Assembly: GCA_046304755.1 (NCBI GenBank)
Contig: JBKCDO010000019.1
Coordinates: 1 to 14,500 of the forward strand
Direction of reading: 5' to 3'
DNA from: JAIBBG01 sp046304755
Lineage (GTDB): Bacteria; Bacteroidota; Bacteroidia; Flavobacteriales_D; Sanyastnellaceae
Length of the DNA: 14,500 bases
Below, piece after piece: positions 14,299 through 14,500 of the stretch. The notes beneath the pieces were generated by a model. The model ran no database searches and was not told the origin of the DNA. It saw only the letters and a list, made by a program, of their open reading frames with translations. The position numbers and the translations under genes were made by a program. Positions within the stretch are counted from its first letter, which is position 1; each line of letters opens with the position of its first letter.

Positions 14299-14500
14299 AA
14301 AAGAGTCAAGGTCAATTGGTCGCATCACACCGAACCATTTCAAAATCTTTTCACCGATACCCGGTACTTCGATGTGGATGATGTACGTGCCGCTGGCGAT
14401 TGGAATGTTCTGATCATTCTTCAAATCCCAGTCGAGTGATGTGGTTGGATCACCCTTCTTGAACTGACGAATGCGTGTGCCATTCAAATCGTAAATGCTC
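14296..14500 (-). CDS. C-terminus of a probable large secreted protein (partial)
   Basis: Only the last 67 codons are inside the window; the frame is open to the right edge, reading SIYDLNGTRIRQFKKGD at the edge, so the start lies beyond 14500. The visible part has the alternating strands of a FlgD-like/T9SS-type immunoglobulin fold: IYDLNGTRIRQF, then LDWDLKNDQNIPIASGTYIIHIEVPG, and the ending ILKWFGVMRPIDLDSF. From memory, this ending occurs on long secreted Bacteroidota proteins. It differs from the sorting domain of the protein at 108-2300 and may be a different export class. The function of the full protein cannot be judged. It converges on the YihY-family gene across the heptad hairpin. 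Confidence 0.75.
   Translation of the reverse strand, partial: SIYDLNGTRIRQFKKGDPTTSLDWDLKNDQNIPIASGTYIIHIEVPGIGEKILKWFGVMRPIDLDSF

Overview
The window looks like a chromosomal piece of a Bacteroidota genome, most likely order Flavobacteriales. The signs are a secreted protein with a type IX secretion (T9SS) C-terminal domain, the Bacteroidota-type DUF177/YceD and DUF4783 proteins, flavobacterial forms of MutS, NadC and bL32, and a textbook Bacteroidota promoter (TTTG-N19-TANNTTTG) ahead of the yceD homologue. Shine-Dalgarno sequences are mostly absent, as expected for this phylum. There is no tRNA, rRNA, CRISPR array, transposase or phage gene. Placement below phylum is inference.

Layout, left to right: (1) a CT-rich leader with TCACCCY heptads (1-107). 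(2) A 730-residue secreted protein (+) with a Kazal domain, ten six-cysteine repeats and a T9SS sorting domain. (3) A 345-nt gap holding a long inverted array of ACTGGGG-like heptads, a pair of direct repeats and a terminator-like hairpin. (4) mutS (+). (5) A minus-strand block read from right to left: fabH, accB, accC, an MBOAT acyltransferase and a membrane-anchored SGNH-like protein; the last ends 15 nt from the mutS stop. (6) A divergent promoter region with an 8-bp tandem repeat. (7) A plus-strand pair, DUF177/yceD then rpmF, closed by a strong intrinsic terminator. (8) A plus-strand group: DUF4783 protein, nadC and a YihY/BrkB-family membrane protein. (9) A second heptad hairpin that fills the whole gap to a convergent, truncated minus-strand gene, the C-terminus of a probable large secreted protein.

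FabH condenses acetyl-CoA with malonyl-ACP, while AccB and AccC form the biotin carrier and biotin carboxylase half of acetyl-CoA carboxylase (the carboxyltransferase subunits are not here). The MBOAT/SGNH pair behind them is of the type that O-acylates cell-surface polysaccharides, and it may share the transcript. YceD and L32 are the familiar ribosomal pair, here transcribed divergently from fabH.

The most unusual content is intergenic. Four gaps carry short tandem arrays of period 7 or 8. Two of these belong to the same ACTGGGG/ACTGAGT family and fold into long hairpins, one of which holds the stop codons of both convergent genes. The core genes are ordinary. No defence system or obviously new enzyme system is visible.
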